From assembly GCF_024614185.1 (NCBI RefSeq), contig NZ_JAHTLF010000018.1, positions 593,821-657,820 of the forward strand: DNA of 64,000 nucleotides, in the 5' to 3' direction. The position numbers and the translations under genes are program-made. Origin of the DNA: Nocardioides carbamazepini (GTDB taxonomy: Bacteria > Actinomycetota > Actinomycetes > Propionibacteriales > Nocardioidaceae). Of the stretch, positions 24,428 through 32,816 are shown in pieces. The notes under the pieces were generated by a model that worked only from the letters and a program-made list of their open reading frames with translations, was not told the DNA's origin and did no database searches. Within the stretch, counting starts at the first letter, position 1; the number at the start of each line of letters is the position of its first letter.

Positions 24428-25887
24428 GCTCCGACCTTGCTGATGTCGTGGCTGCGGGGCTCGACGGCCTTGAAGTCGACCTTCTCGCGGACACCGCAGT
24501 CGGGACAGCACCAGTCGTCCGGGACGTCCTTCCAGGCAGTGCCGGCGGCGAAGCCCTCCAGCTCGTTGCCCTCGGCGACCTCGTAGGTGTACTGGCAGCC
24601 GGGGCACTGCGCGGCGAGCACCTCGTCGGCGAAGCCGTGCGCGCTGGTGTCGGCCGCCAGCTCTGCCTCGCGGGCCAGCAGCTCGGCGGGGACCGGGTGC
24701 TTCCTCAGCAGCTTCTCCCGCTTGGCCGGCTGGAGGTTGGCGAGGCGCAGGTCGCCGTCGTAGTGGGCGAGGACCCGCTTGTCCATGAGGGCCCGGAAGG
24801 CCGGCGGGAACATGGCGACCACGATCATGCCGGTGTAGCCGGTCGGCAGCACCGGCGCGTCCTTGAAGTCGCGCAGCGTCTGGTAGCGCCGGGTCGGGTT
24901 GGCGTGGTGGTCGCTGTGGCGCTGCAGGTGGTAGAGCAGCACGTTCGTGGCGATGTTGTTGGAGTTCCACGAGTGCGCGGGCGTGACCCGCTCGTAGCGC
25001 ATCTTGCCCGGGGTGCCGACCTTCTGCCGCACCATGCCGTAGTGCTCCATGTAGTTGACGACCTCGAGGAGGGAGAAGCCGACGACCGCCTGGAGGACCA
25101 GGTACGGCAGCAGCGTCAGCGGGTTGACGTCGTACGCGAGGCCGAGCCAGAGCATCAGGCCACCCCACAGGGCGACCGTCATCAGCCAGGCGTTGAGCAC
25201 GTCGTTGCCGAGGTGGAACGGGTGCGTGCCCTTGCGCTGGTAGCGCTTGGCCTCGAGCTCCCACGAGCTCTTCAGCGAGCCGGCGACGGTGCGCGGCCAG
25301 AACCGGTAGACGCTCTCGCCCATGCGGGCGCTGGCCGGGTCCTCGGGGGTCGCGACGCGGACATGGTGGCCGCGGTTGTGCTCGATGTAGAAGTGGCCGT
25401 AGAAGGTCTGCGCCAGCGCGATCTTCGACGCCCAGCGCTCCACCGACTCGCGCTTGTGGCCCAGCTCGTGCGCGGTGTTGATCGCGACGCCGCCGACGAC
25501 GCCCACCGAGATCGCCAGTCCCACCTTGGCCAGCACGGACATGTCCGTCGTGGCGAGGTACCAGATCGCCGCCACGAAGCCGCCGTACTGGACCGGGAGG
25601 TAGAGGTAGGTCACCCAGCGGTAGTACTTGTCGTTCTCGAGCGCGTCGATCACGTCGTCCGGCGGGTTGGTGCTGTCGTACCCGGCGATCAGGTCGAGGA
25701 GGGGGATGAGCCCGAAGAACACGACCGGTGTCAGCCAGAAGAAGAGGGCGCTGCCGCTCGCCTCGAAGAGCGCGATCCCCACGATCGGGGTCAGCGGGAC
25801 GACCAGCCCGAGGACCCACAGATAGCGCTTCTTGTCGCGCCACGGGACGGTCGTGCCGTCTGCTCCTCGGGTTGCGTACTTGGCCAT
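24424..25887 (-). CDS. alkB: Alkane 1-monooxygenase fused to rubredoxin
   Basis: Integral-membrane di-iron alkane omega-hydroxylase with a C-terminal rubredoxin, 487 residues. All AlkB signatures are present: HELGHKRE (140-147), EHNRGHH (169-175), NYMEHYG (278-284) and LQRHSDHH (321-328) leading into ANPTRRYQ. Membrane helices lie around 22-70 and 95-135. The rubredoxin domain (about 425-475) has ligands Cys428, Cys431, Cys461 and Cys464. It oxidises medium or long n-alkanes to 1-alkanols. AlkB-rubredoxin fusions are known in Nocardioides, Prauserella and other actinobacteria. ATG at 25887 has a GAGGAGG ribosome site. Rubredoxin reductase is not in this window. Confidence 0.95.
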   Translation of the reverse strand: MAKYATRGADGTTVPWRDKKRYLWVLGLVVPLTPIVGIALFEASGSALFFWLTPVVFFGLIPLLDLIAGYDSTNPPDDVIDALENDKYYRWVTYLYLPVQYGGFVAAIWYLATTDMSVLAKVGLAISVGVVGGVAINTAHELGHKRESVERWASKIALAQTFYGHFYIEHNRGHHVRVATPEDPASARMGESVYRFWPRTVAGSLKSSWELEAKRYQRKGTHPFHLGNDVLNAWLMTVALWGGLMLWLGLAYDVNPLTLLPYLVLQAVVGFSLLEVVNYMEHYGMVRQKVGTPGKMRYERVTPAHSWNSNNIATNVLLYHLQRHSDHHANPTRRYQTLRDFKDAPVLPTGYTGMIVVAMFPPAFRALMDKRVLAHYDGDLRLANLQPAKREKLLRKHPVPAELLAREAELAADTSAHGFADEVLAAQCPGCQYTYEVAEGNELEGFAAGTAWKDVPDDWCCPDCGVREKVDFKAVEPRSHDISKVGA

Positions 25888-25985
25888 CGGATGCCTCCTC
25901 GGACGTGGCGACGGCCATGTGGTCACGGTCGCCGGGGTAGGCCTCAACGGTGGCAGCGCGCACGGATCGGACTCTCGGGCGAGGC

Positions 25986-26028
25986 GCACAACTTGGGCCG
26001 GAGGCGTTGGCGGCCTGCACAACGTGGA
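25986..26028 (-). promoter_or_regulatory. Candidate regulatory region upstream of alkB
   Basis: Read toward alkB, the 225-base gap holds two copies of GTTGTGC and a CCAA-N15-TTGTGC arrangement (complement of 25986-26010). This resembles the CCAA-TTGTCC elements ahead of the ALDH and GMC/mce genes. It is about 99 bases upstream of the alkB start, a plausible activator position. Confidence 0.35.
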
Positions 26029-26046
26029 CCACGCCGGGAAGAGATG

Positions 26047-26091
26047 ATCGACAGCGATCCGGTCAACTGGGTTGATCGGATCGCTGTCGAT
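26047..26091. terminator. Long hairpin after the HelD-type gene
   Basis: Two 21-base arms with one mismatch and a 3-base loop. The arms start ATCGACAGCGATCCG and carry GATCAAC-type cores. It lies about 20 bases downstream of the helicase stop and upstream of alkB, so it probably ends the helicase transcript. A near-identical core is found in the hairpin at 43214-43258. Confidence 0.65.
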
Positions 26092-26111
26092 GAGCCGCCG
26101 AGGTGGAGGTC

Positions 26112-28346
26112 TCAGCCGACGGTGGTGAGCAGCTGGGTGGCGCGGGTGAGGACGACATAGAGCGTGGCCCGGCCGGTGGCGGACTCGTCCTCGATCTCCT
26201 GCGGGCGGACGACGACGATGCCGTCGAACTCCAGGCCCTTGGTGTCGAGACCGGTGAGGACCACGACCCGGTCGTCGCCGGAGGGCGCGACCGAGGAGTC
26301 GATCGCCGCCCGGGCACCGGCCGCGTCGGCGGCCAGCTCGGGCCAGGACGCGAGCCAGGCGTTGACCTCGGAGCGCCGGGCGACCGGGACGACGATGCCC
26401 ACCGTCCCGGAGACCCGGCCCGCGACGTCGAGGACGGCGGCCCGGGTCGCGGCCTCGAGGTCGGCGGCACCCGCACCGGACGGGAGGTCGACGACCACGG
26501 GCTCCTCGCCGGTGCGGCGGACGGCGTCGGGGAGGTCGGCGTCCAGCCCCACCCGCGAGGCGTACGCCGCGGCGTGGGCGTAGATCTCGGCGGAGTTGCG
26601 GTAGTTGGTCGACAGGTGGAAGGAGTGCAGCTGCTTGCGCTCCAAGGCGGCGGCGCGCGCGGCGTCCGCCTCGGCGGGCGCGGGCCACGACGACTGGGCG
26701 GGGTCGCCGACGATGGTCCACGACGCGGTGCGGCCGCGGCGACCGACCATCCGCCACTGCATGGGCGTCAGATCCTGTGCCTCGTCGATGAGGACGTGGG
26801 CGTAGCCGTCGTCCTCGATGCTGCTGACCGGCGGGCGCCACGGCCGGCCGGAGGGCGCGAACTCACGGTCCGACGCGGTCATCAGCTCCTGGATGTCGAC
26901 GGCACCCTGGATGAGGGCGAGCGGGTCGTCGCGCTCGTCGTCGGCCTTCTGGGGCACGTCACCGAGCGCGTAGCGCAGCTCGTCGAGCAGCGGCACGTCC
27001 TCGATGGCGATCTGCGGGCTGATCGCGCGGGCCGGGTCGAGGTGGGCCCAGGTCTTCGTCAGCAGTCGCTGCTCCTCGCCCGACAGCAGGCCTTCGCCGA
27101 CCCGGGCCAGGAACTCCGGCTCCCGCAGCCAGCACAGCACGGTGGCGGCGTCGAGCGGCGGCCACCAGGCGAGCGCGAAGTCGAGGAAGTCGTCGCGCGA
27201 CAGGATCTCGTCGTTGAACCTCTCCCGCCCCTGCTCGCGACCGCGCTCGCCACGGACCTGGCGCCACAGCGCGTCGAGCAGGGCGTGGGAGACCCGCGGG
27301 AGCTGCTTGTTGCGCAGCCCCTGCGACATCAGCTGCCGGCGGATCTGGCCGAGCTTGCCGCGATCGAGGACCAGCCGGTCGTCGCGCCAGAAGACGCGGT
27401 ACTCACGCGGGCTGCCGGGCGCCTGCTGGCGCGCCGTACGCCGCATCAGCTCGACCATCCGCGCCGAGCCCTTGATGTCGGCGACAGCCGGCTCGTCGTG
27501 ACGGGTCGCGCGGACCTCGTCGACGACCTCGCCGAGGCTGCGCAGCGCCACGGCCGTCTCGCCGAGGGACGGCAGCACCCGCTCGATGTAGCGCATGAAC
27601 ACGCCGGACGGACCGACGACGAGTACGCCGCCGCGCTCGTAGCGCTGACGGTCGGAGTAGAGGAGGTACGCCGCGCGGTGCAGCGCGACGACCGTCTTGC
27701 CGGTGCCGGGACCGCCGGAGATGCTGACGACACCTCGGGAGGGCGCCCGGATCGCCTTGTCCTGCTCGGCCTGGATGGTCGCGACGATGGAGTGCATCGA
27801 CCGGTCCCGGGCTCGGGAGAGCTGGGCCATCAGCGCACCCTCGCCGATGATGGGCAGCGATCGGCCCGCTGCCTCCGCCGCCTCGAGGCCGGCGGCGTCG
27901 AGGAGCTCGTCCTCGACGCCCACGACGCTGCGGCCGGCGCTGCGCAGCACCCGGCGGCGCAGCACGCCGTGCGGCTCGGCCGCCGTGGCCTGGTAGAACA
28001 CCGCGGCGGCGGGCGCGCGCCAGTCGATCAGCAGCGACTCGTGGTCGTCGTCGCGCAGGCCGATCCGGCCGACGTAGCGCGGGGCCGCGTCGATGGTCGC
28101 GTCGAGGTCGAGGCGCCCGAACACCAGGCCCTCGTGAGCGGCGTCGAGCTGCGCGATCCGCTTGGCGGCCTGGAAGACCATCGCGTCGCGCTCCACCAGA
28201 CCACCCTCGTGGCCCAGTCGCCCTCGGGAGTGTCCTTCCTTCGCCAGCTGCTGGGCGGCCTTCCCGGCCTGCTCCAGCTGCTGATAGACCCGGTCGACGA
28301 AGGTCTGCTCCCCCGTGACCTCGCGCTCCACCAGCTCGTCTGCCAC
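26112..28346 (-). CDS. HelD/HelR-type UvrD-like helicase (RNA polymerase-associated)
   Basis: UvrD-like superfamily 1 ATPase, 744 residues, the usual length for HelD. The N-terminus (1-60) is helical and would enter RNA polymerase channels. Walker A GGPGTGKT is at 211-218, the DEAQD box near 522, and the C-terminal motif VLTRATQLL lies at the end. IDWRAPAAAVFYQ is a HelD hallmark. HelD proteins release stalled RNA polymerase; the actinobacterial HelR group also protects it from rifamycins. The start is GTG at 28346 with a weak ribosome site. A palindrome lies 46-65 bases upstream. Confidence 0.88.
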   Translation of the reverse strand: MADELVEREVTGEQTFVDRVYQQLEQAGKAAQQLAKEGHSRGRLGHEGGLVERDAMVFQAAKRIAQLDAAHEGLVFGRLDLDATIDAAPRYVGRIGLRDDDHESLLIDWRAPAAAVFYQATAAEPHGVLRRRVLRSAGRSVVGVEDELLDAAGLEAAEAAGRSLPIIGEGALMAQLSRARDRSMHSIVATIQAEQDKAIRAPSRGVVSISGGPGTGKTVVALHRAAYLLYSDRQRYERGGVLVVGPSGVFMRYIERVLPSLGETAVALRSLGEVVDEVRATRHDEPAVADIKGSARMVELMRRTARQQAPGSPREYRVFWRDDRLVLDRGKLGQIRRQLMSQGLRNKQLPRVSHALLDALWRQVRGERGREQGRERFNDEILSRDDFLDFALAWWPPLDAATVLCWLREPEFLARVGEGLLSGEEQRLLTKTWAHLDPARAISPQIAIEDVPLLDELRYALGDVPQKADDERDDPLALIQGAVDIQELMTASDREFAPSGRPWRPPVSSIEDDGYAHVLIDEAQDLTPMQWRMVGRRGRTASWTIVGDPAQSSWPAPAEADAARAAALERKQLHSFHLSTNYRNSAEIYAHAAAYASRVGLDADLPDAVRRTGEEPVVVDLPSGAGAADLEAATRAAVLDVAGRVSGTVGIVVPVARRSEVNAWLASWPELAADAAGARAAIDSSVAPSGDDRVVVLTGLDTKGLEFDGIVVVRPQEIEDESATGRATLYVVLTRATQLLTTVG

Positions 28347-28391
28347 CGCTCGTGACCCCTGCCGTCCGCACTCGTTCCTGGCTGCCGCGAC

Positions 28392-28411
28392 GTTGGCGGC
28401 AAGCCACCAAC
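28392..28411 (-). promoter_or_regulatory. Palindrome upstream of the HelD-type gene
   Basis: GTTGGCGG, CAAG, CCACCAAC: 8-base arms with one mismatch around a 4-base centre. On the helicase strand it reads with a central GGCTTGCCG, which partly recalls the rifamycin-associated element found ahead of helR genes, but only the CTTGC half is convincing. It could also serve the divergent TetR gene. Confidence 0.35.
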
Positions 28412-28519
28412 TCTACAGGCGCCGAGAGTCCGCGGCCGGAGGGGACGGCGAACTCCCACCAAAGGCACTACTGTTGTCGAGATGGTCTGACGCATCGCGT
28501 GTCCAAGGGGGGTAGCACG

Positions 28520-29149
28520 ATGAGCACGACACCCAGGGCGACCTCGCCCCGCAAGCCGAACCGCCGCGGCGTCGCCGCTCGCGAGAGACTGCTGTCCACG
28601 GCGATCGAGATGCTCGGCACCGGTCGTCCCGAGACGGTGTCGATCAACATGGTGGCCAAGGAGGCCGGGCTCAGCTGGGGCTCGGTGCAGAACCTCTTCG
28701 GCGACTCCGACGGGTTCTGGTCAACCGTCGTCGACCAGGTCATCGAGGCCGCGCCGGACCTGTGGGCCGAGCCGACGAGTACGACGGTCGCCGGGCGGGT
28801 GGCCGAGGTCGCCGACCTCTACCGCGCGCTGCTCGACTCACCGCAGGCGGTCACCATCGAGACCATGCGCTGGGCCCTGCCCCGCCCCCTCGACGTGCTC
28901 CAGGAGACCCATCCGCACACGGCGGCCTCGATCCGGCGGCTCGACGAGATGACCGCCCGCGCGTTCATCCGCTTCTTCGAGGGGATCGACGGAGCCGGGC
29001 TCGACGAGGAGCGGTCGGCCGCCATGTCCGAGGTGCTGCCGGCGATGCTGCGCAGCATGCGCAACGAGGCGCTGCTGGGCGCGGACATCGACCTCGACCG
29101 CGCGCACCGCACGATCGTGACGATGCTGACGTCCTACCTCGAGGGCTGA
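28520..29149 (+). CDS. TetR family transcriptional regulator
   Basis: TetR-type regulator of 209 residues. The N-terminal DNA-binding domain (about 18-65: RERLLSTAIEMLG, then INMVAKEAGLSWGSVQNLFG) departs from the usual LYxYF end of the recognition helix, having VQNLFG. The ligand domain has no recognisable specificity. ATG at 28520 has a strong AAGGGGGG ribosome site. Divergent from the HelD-type gene and convergent with the LLM oxidoreductase gene. Its target could be the helicase, itself, or the KstR-like sites nearby; sequence does not decide. Confidence 0.85.
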   Translation: MSTTPRATSPRKPNRRGVAARERLLSTAIEMLGTGRPETVSINMVAKEAGLSWGSVQNLFGDSDGFWSTVVDQVIEAAPDLWAEPTSTTVAGRVAEVADLYRALLDSPQAVTIETMRWALPRPLDVLQETHPHTAASIRRLDEMTARAFIRFFEGIDGAGLDEERSAAMSEVLPAMLRSMRNEALLGADIDLDRAHRTIVTMLTSYLEG

Positions 29150-29168
29150 GACCAGGGCCCGCAGGGGC

Positions 29169-30050
29169 TCAGGCGAGCAGGGCCCGGGTCGGCGCGACGA
29201 TGTCGGCCCCGAACCGGGCGATGCCGTCGAGCTTCTGCTCCAGCGGTGCGTCCTGCGGGTAGTAGTACATCCAGGGCATGGTCATGCACATCGTCACGCC
29301 GCCGCGCGACGCCCGGGCGAAGTCCTCGGGGACGACCGCATCGGTCAGCGCAGGTACGACGGCGAACGGCTGGTCGAGGTCCCGGCCCGCCTCCTGACGC
29401 AGGCCGCGCAGCCGCTCGACGATGGCGATGGCGTCGTCGATGCTCGCCAGGTCGCCGATCCAGCCGTCGTTGCGCGCGGCCCGGCGGAACGCCACGTCCG
29501 AGAGGCCGCCGACCCACACCGGGATCGGGCCGGGCGGTTCGGGCAGCATGACGAGCCGCTCGCAGCTGTAGAACTCGCCGGCGAACTCGGTCCAGCCCGG
29601 CCGCCACAGCTCGCGCATCAGGTCGAGCCCCTCGTCGGTACGCCGCCCGCGGGTGGCGAAGTCCTCCTCCAGCAGCTCGAACTCCTCGCGGCACCAGCCG
29701 ACCCCCACGCCGAGGGCCACCCGGCCGCCGGACAGCGCGGCCGCCGTGCCGATCGCCTTGGCGACCACGAACGGGTTGCGCATGGCGGCGACGTAGATCG
29801 AGGTGAAGAACCGCAGCTCGGTGGTCACCTGGGAGAGCGCGCCGATGGTGACCCACGGGTCGGGCCAGTCGACGTCGGGCCGCCAGCGGCGGTCGCCGTC
29901 GCGGGTGTAGGGGTACGGCGTCGCGATCGTCTCGAGGTCGACGACGTGGTCGGCGAGGCTGAGCGCCGTGAACCCGGCCTCCTCCGCGGCGCGCGCCAGC
30001 GGCACCAGCTGGTCGATCGGGTGGTAGGCGGTGACCATCGCGAAGTCCAC
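29169..30050 (-). CDS. LLM-class (F420- or FMN-dependent) oxidoreductase
   Basis: Luciferase-like monooxygenase-family oxidoreductase, 293 residues, TIM barrel. The typical GRVALGVGVGWCREEFELL segment lies near residue 108, and GPIPVWVGGLSDVAFRRAARNDGW near 172. In actinobacteria most such enzymes use coenzyme F420. GTG at 30050 is chosen. A perfect 16-bp palindrome, CTAGAACATGTTCTAG, lies 22 bases upstream and fits the KstR operator pattern, so steroid- or lipid-responsive control is likely. The substrate is unknown. Confidence 0.85.
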   Translation of the reverse strand: MDFAMVTAYHPIDQLVPLARAAEEAGFTALSLADHVVDLETIATPYPYTRDGDRRWRPDVDWPDPWVTIGALSQVTTELRFFTSIYVAAMRNPFVVAKAIGTAAALSGGRVALGVGVGWCREEFELLEEDFATRGRRTDEGLDLMRELWRPGWTEFAGEFYSCERLVMLPEPPGPIPVWVGGLSDVAFRRAARNDGWIGDLASIDDAIAIVERLRGLRQEAGRDLDQPFAVVPALTDAVVPEDFARASRGGVTMCMTMPWMYYYPQDAPLEQKLDGIARFGADIVAPTRALLA

Positions 30051-30071
30051 GCCTGCACCCTAGGCGAAGAA

Positions 30072-30087
30072 CTAGAACATGTTCTAG
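30072..30087. promoter_or_regulatory. KstR-like operator upstream of the LLM oxidoreductase
   Basis: Perfect palindrome CTAGAACATGTTCTAG. It matches the published KstR consensus TnnAACnnGTTnnA at every fixed position. It sits between the LLM start (30050) and the end of the LuxR gene, whose TAG stop lies inside it. A second match with the same core is at 34807. Confidence 0.6.
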
Positions 30088-32618
30088 AGCAACCGCGCGG
30101 CCGAGGACGTCGACCCCCCGAGCACGCAGAGCTGGATCCCGCGCTCGATGGCCGCCTCCCGCGAGTTCACGCCCCACTTGCGATAGATGCTGCGCATGTG
30201 CGACTTCACCGTCTCCGGGGACAGGTGCAGCGCCGCCGCGACCTGGCTGCGCCGCGGGTGGTCGAGCGAGGCGCGCAGCACGGCGATCTCCTGGCCGGTG
30301 AGCGGCACCGCGTCGGCGCCGGTGTCCAGGGGACCCGCACGGTCGCGGACGCGGACCATGTCGACGACCTCGCCGTCGAGGTACGCCGCCGCGACGGCAC
30401 CGTGCCGCAGCGCCAGGTCCCGCAGCGCGGCGAGGTCGTCGGCCGGCACGTGCAGCAGGTGCGCCCGGACCCCGTGCTCGGCGTACAGGGCCGACGCCTG
30501 GTCGAGCAGCGCCCCTGCCGCCTCCGCACATCCCGAGCGCAGCGCCGCCGCAGCGCCGAGGGTGGCGACGGCGGCACGGGAGCGGACGGTGTGCCCGGCC
30601 TGGACCTGCAGGCGGGACACCAGGTCGAGCGCGCCCTCCGCATCTCCGGCGGCGAGCCGGTCGAGCAGCAGGGCCGGCGCCAGCTGACCGGCCCAGCGGG
30701 TCGTGCCGCGCAGCAGCGGATCGGCGTTGCGCGCCCGGCCCTGCGTGATGAGCGCGACGGCCACGAGGCCGTGCAGCGCGGTCGTCCCGAGGTTCTCGCC
30801 GACGCCGGGCGGCACCGGACGGGACCGGAGCGCCGCCGAGATCCGCTCCAGCTCGGCGCCGACGTCGCCGAGGCCGAGGTGGGCCTGCAGCCGGGTCCAG
30901 GCGAGGAAGGGCCACAGCTCCCCGACGCCGTCGTACGACGCCCCGTCGTGCTCGGCGAGCGCCTCGGCGAGCTCGAAGCGGTCCAGGCACAGCAGCGCAT
31001 GGCCGACCGCAGCGAGGCCGTGCGTCTGCTCCGGCCCCGCTGCCGTCGCCAGCATGCGCGCGGCGGTCCGTGACCGGCCGTCGATCGCCGCGAGGCCGAA
31101 GGCGTACGCCGTCGTGTCGGCGCGCGACCACGGCTGCCGGGCCGTCCCGCGGGCACGCCCGACCAGGCCGTGCGCCCGGTCCACGTCGCCGGCCTGGAAG
31201 AGCGCGTAGGCCAGGTGCCGCCATGCACCGGCCCGCACGTCGGCGAGACGCGCGTCGAGGTGCTCGAGCCCGTCCTCGAGGGCGAGCGCCGTCCGGGCGG
31301 TCTCACCGGCGTCGACGTACCTGCCGACGTGGCGCAGCGCGACCGACCGGGCGACCTGCTGGAGGAACCGGCCGTCCCGTCGGCCCGCACGGTCCTCGGA
31401 CTGCTCGACGACCCGGGTGAAGTACTCCTGCGCGGCCTGGCGGGTCGTCGGGTTGCCGCTCAGCACCAGCCCGCGGGCGAAGGCGAGTCGCGGGTTCTGG
31501 ATGACCACCGCCCGCGGGATCCGGCTCAGCTGGTGCTCGAGGCGCTGGGCCACGTCGCTCTCGGGCACGGAGGACAGCGCGGCGCACACGATCCGGCCCG
31601 CGAGCTCGTACCGGCCGGCGGCCACGGCGAGCTCGAAGCCCGGCAGGTGGTCGCCGCGGCCGTGCAACCAGGTCGCGGCGGCGCCGGCCCCCCAGCGGTA
31701 CCGGTCGGTGTCGGTCGCGAGCAGCTCCGCGCGCGCCGCGGCGCGCAGCGAGTCGACCACACGGAAGACCCGGCGCCCCGCGGCATCGGTCTCCCAGCGC
31801 CCGTTGCCGTCGGCCTCGAGCCCGGCCAGCAGGATCGCCGCGTCAGCCGGCGCCCACTCGCTCAGCGTGCCGGCGAGCTCGGGATCGAGGTACGGCGCCG
31901 CGCAGATGTCGCGCACGAACCGCCAGGCGTCCGGTCCGTCGAGCTGGGCGGCCAGGTCCTGGGCCACGATGGTCCACCAGCTCCCGGTGCTTCGCGCCGG
32001 GAGGCCGCGCCGCGCCGCCAGCGACAGGCTGGCCGCCCGCACGGCCAGCGGGAAGCCGCGGGTGTCGTCGTGGATCGCGGCGGCCTCCACGCCGAGGTCG
32101 CGCGCGCCGGCCTGGGTGAGGAAGCGCACGGTCTCCTCCGCGGTGAACGCGAGGTCGTCCACGCCGATGACCGTGGTCGCGGCCGCCGGGGAGTCCGGGC
32201 GCTCCGGGCGCTCCGGGCGCTCCGGGCGCTCCGGGCGCTCCGGGCGCTCCGGGTGGGCGAGCCGGGTCGCGACCCGGGTCGTCACGACGATCCGCGTCCC
32301 GGGCCGGGTCGCGACCCGCTCCCGGACCAGCGCGTCGACGGCAGTGGTGGCGGCACCGAGACGCTCGTAGCCGTCGAGGACGAGCACCGGCGTGTCGGGC
32401 AGCTCGCGGAGATCGGGGGACACCGGCACGCACCGGGACGCGGCGCCCGCCGTACCGGCCCGCAGCCACTGCCGGACCAGCGTCGTCTTGCCGAAGCCCG
32501 ACGGCGCCTGCAGCACCGTCACCGGCGCCGCGGAGTCCAGGAGGTCGAGGAGACGCTCGCGCCGGAGGGTCGCGAACGGTCGGGAGGGGGTGCTGGTCGC
32601 GCCGTGGGAATGCGCCAT
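30084..32618 (-). CDS. Large LuxR-type (MalT-like STAND ATPase) regulator
   Basis: ATP-dependent regulator of 844 residues. N-terminal NTPase with Walker A APSGFGKTT (38-46) and a Walker B-like PVLVLDGYE near residue 80, a long TPR-like helical middle, and a C-terminal LuxR helix-turn-helix (about 775-830: LTGQEIAVLRASL, then LSPETVKSHMRSIYRKWGV). This is the MalT/AlkS-like architecture; AlkS is the alkane-responsive activator in Pseudomonas, but no such role is shown here. The ATPase domain holds six ERP repeats made by a 9-bp tandem repeat. ATG at 32618 has a weak ribosome site. Confidence 0.86.
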   Translation of the reverse strand: MAHSHGATSTPSRPFATLRRERLLDLLDSAAPVTVLQAPSGFGKTTLVRQWLRAGTAGAASRCVPVSPDLRELPDTPVLVLDGYERLGAATTAVDALVRERVATRPGTRIVVTTRVATRLAHPERPERPERPERPERPERPDSPAAATTVIGVDDLAFTAEETVRFLTQAGARDLGVEAAAIHDDTRGFPLAVRAASLSLAARRGLPARSTGSWWTIVAQDLAAQLDGPDAWRFVRDICAAPYLDPELAGTLSEWAPADAAILLAGLEADGNGRWETDAAGRRVFRVVDSLRAAARAELLATDTDRYRWGAGAAATWLHGRGDHLPGFELAVAAGRYELAGRIVCAALSSVPESDVAQRLEHQLSRIPRAVVIQNPRLAFARGLVLSGNPTTRQAAQEYFTRVVEQSEDRAGRRDGRFLQQVARSVALRHVGRYVDAGETARTALALEDGLEHLDARLADVRAGAWRHLAYALFQAGDVDRAHGLVGRARGTARQPWSRADTTAYAFGLAAIDGRSRTAARMLATAAGPEQTHGLAAVGHALLCLDRFELAEALAEHDGASYDGVGELWPFLAWTRLQAHLGLGDVGAELERISAALRSRPVPPGVGENLGTTALHGLVAVALITQGRARNADPLLRGTTRWAGQLAPALLLDRLAAGDAEGALDLVSRLQVQAGHTVRSRAAVATLGAAAALRSGCAEAAGALLDQASALYAEHGVRAHLLHVPADDLAALRDLALRHGAVAAAYLDGEVVDMVRVRDRAGPLDTGADAVPLTGQEIAVLRASLDHPRRSQVAAALHLSPETVKSHMRSIYRKWGVNSREAAIERGIQLCVLGGSTSSAARLL
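32194..32253. repeat. 9-bp tandem repeat inside the LuxR gene
   Basis: About six to seven copies of GGCGCTCCG in register with the reading frame, encoding (Glu-Arg-Pro)n between the first Rossmann strands of the ATPase domain. Copy number change would lengthen or shorten this loop by whole codons without a frameshift. Confidence 0.85.
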
Positions 32619-32816
32619 CGGTAGGCCCTGTCGTCGGTGCGGTGCACGCGGTCCCCCCGGTTCGCGCTGCTGCGGTCGAGGAACCAGGACGCAGGAGCGC
32701 TCGCGCCGATGACGCGTTTTCACGGGAGATTTCGCACAGCGGCGTCCGCACCGCTCTCGGCGTCGTCCGGGGGTAGCCTCCTGGCACCCCCCGACGACGA
32801 GATCGACTGCCGGAAG

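Noticed and set aside
24224..25887. Separate rubredoxin gene expected after alkB
   Set aside because: The rubredoxin Cys pairs are within the AlkB chain itself; the small downstream gene is a three-Cys ferredoxin with different spacing.
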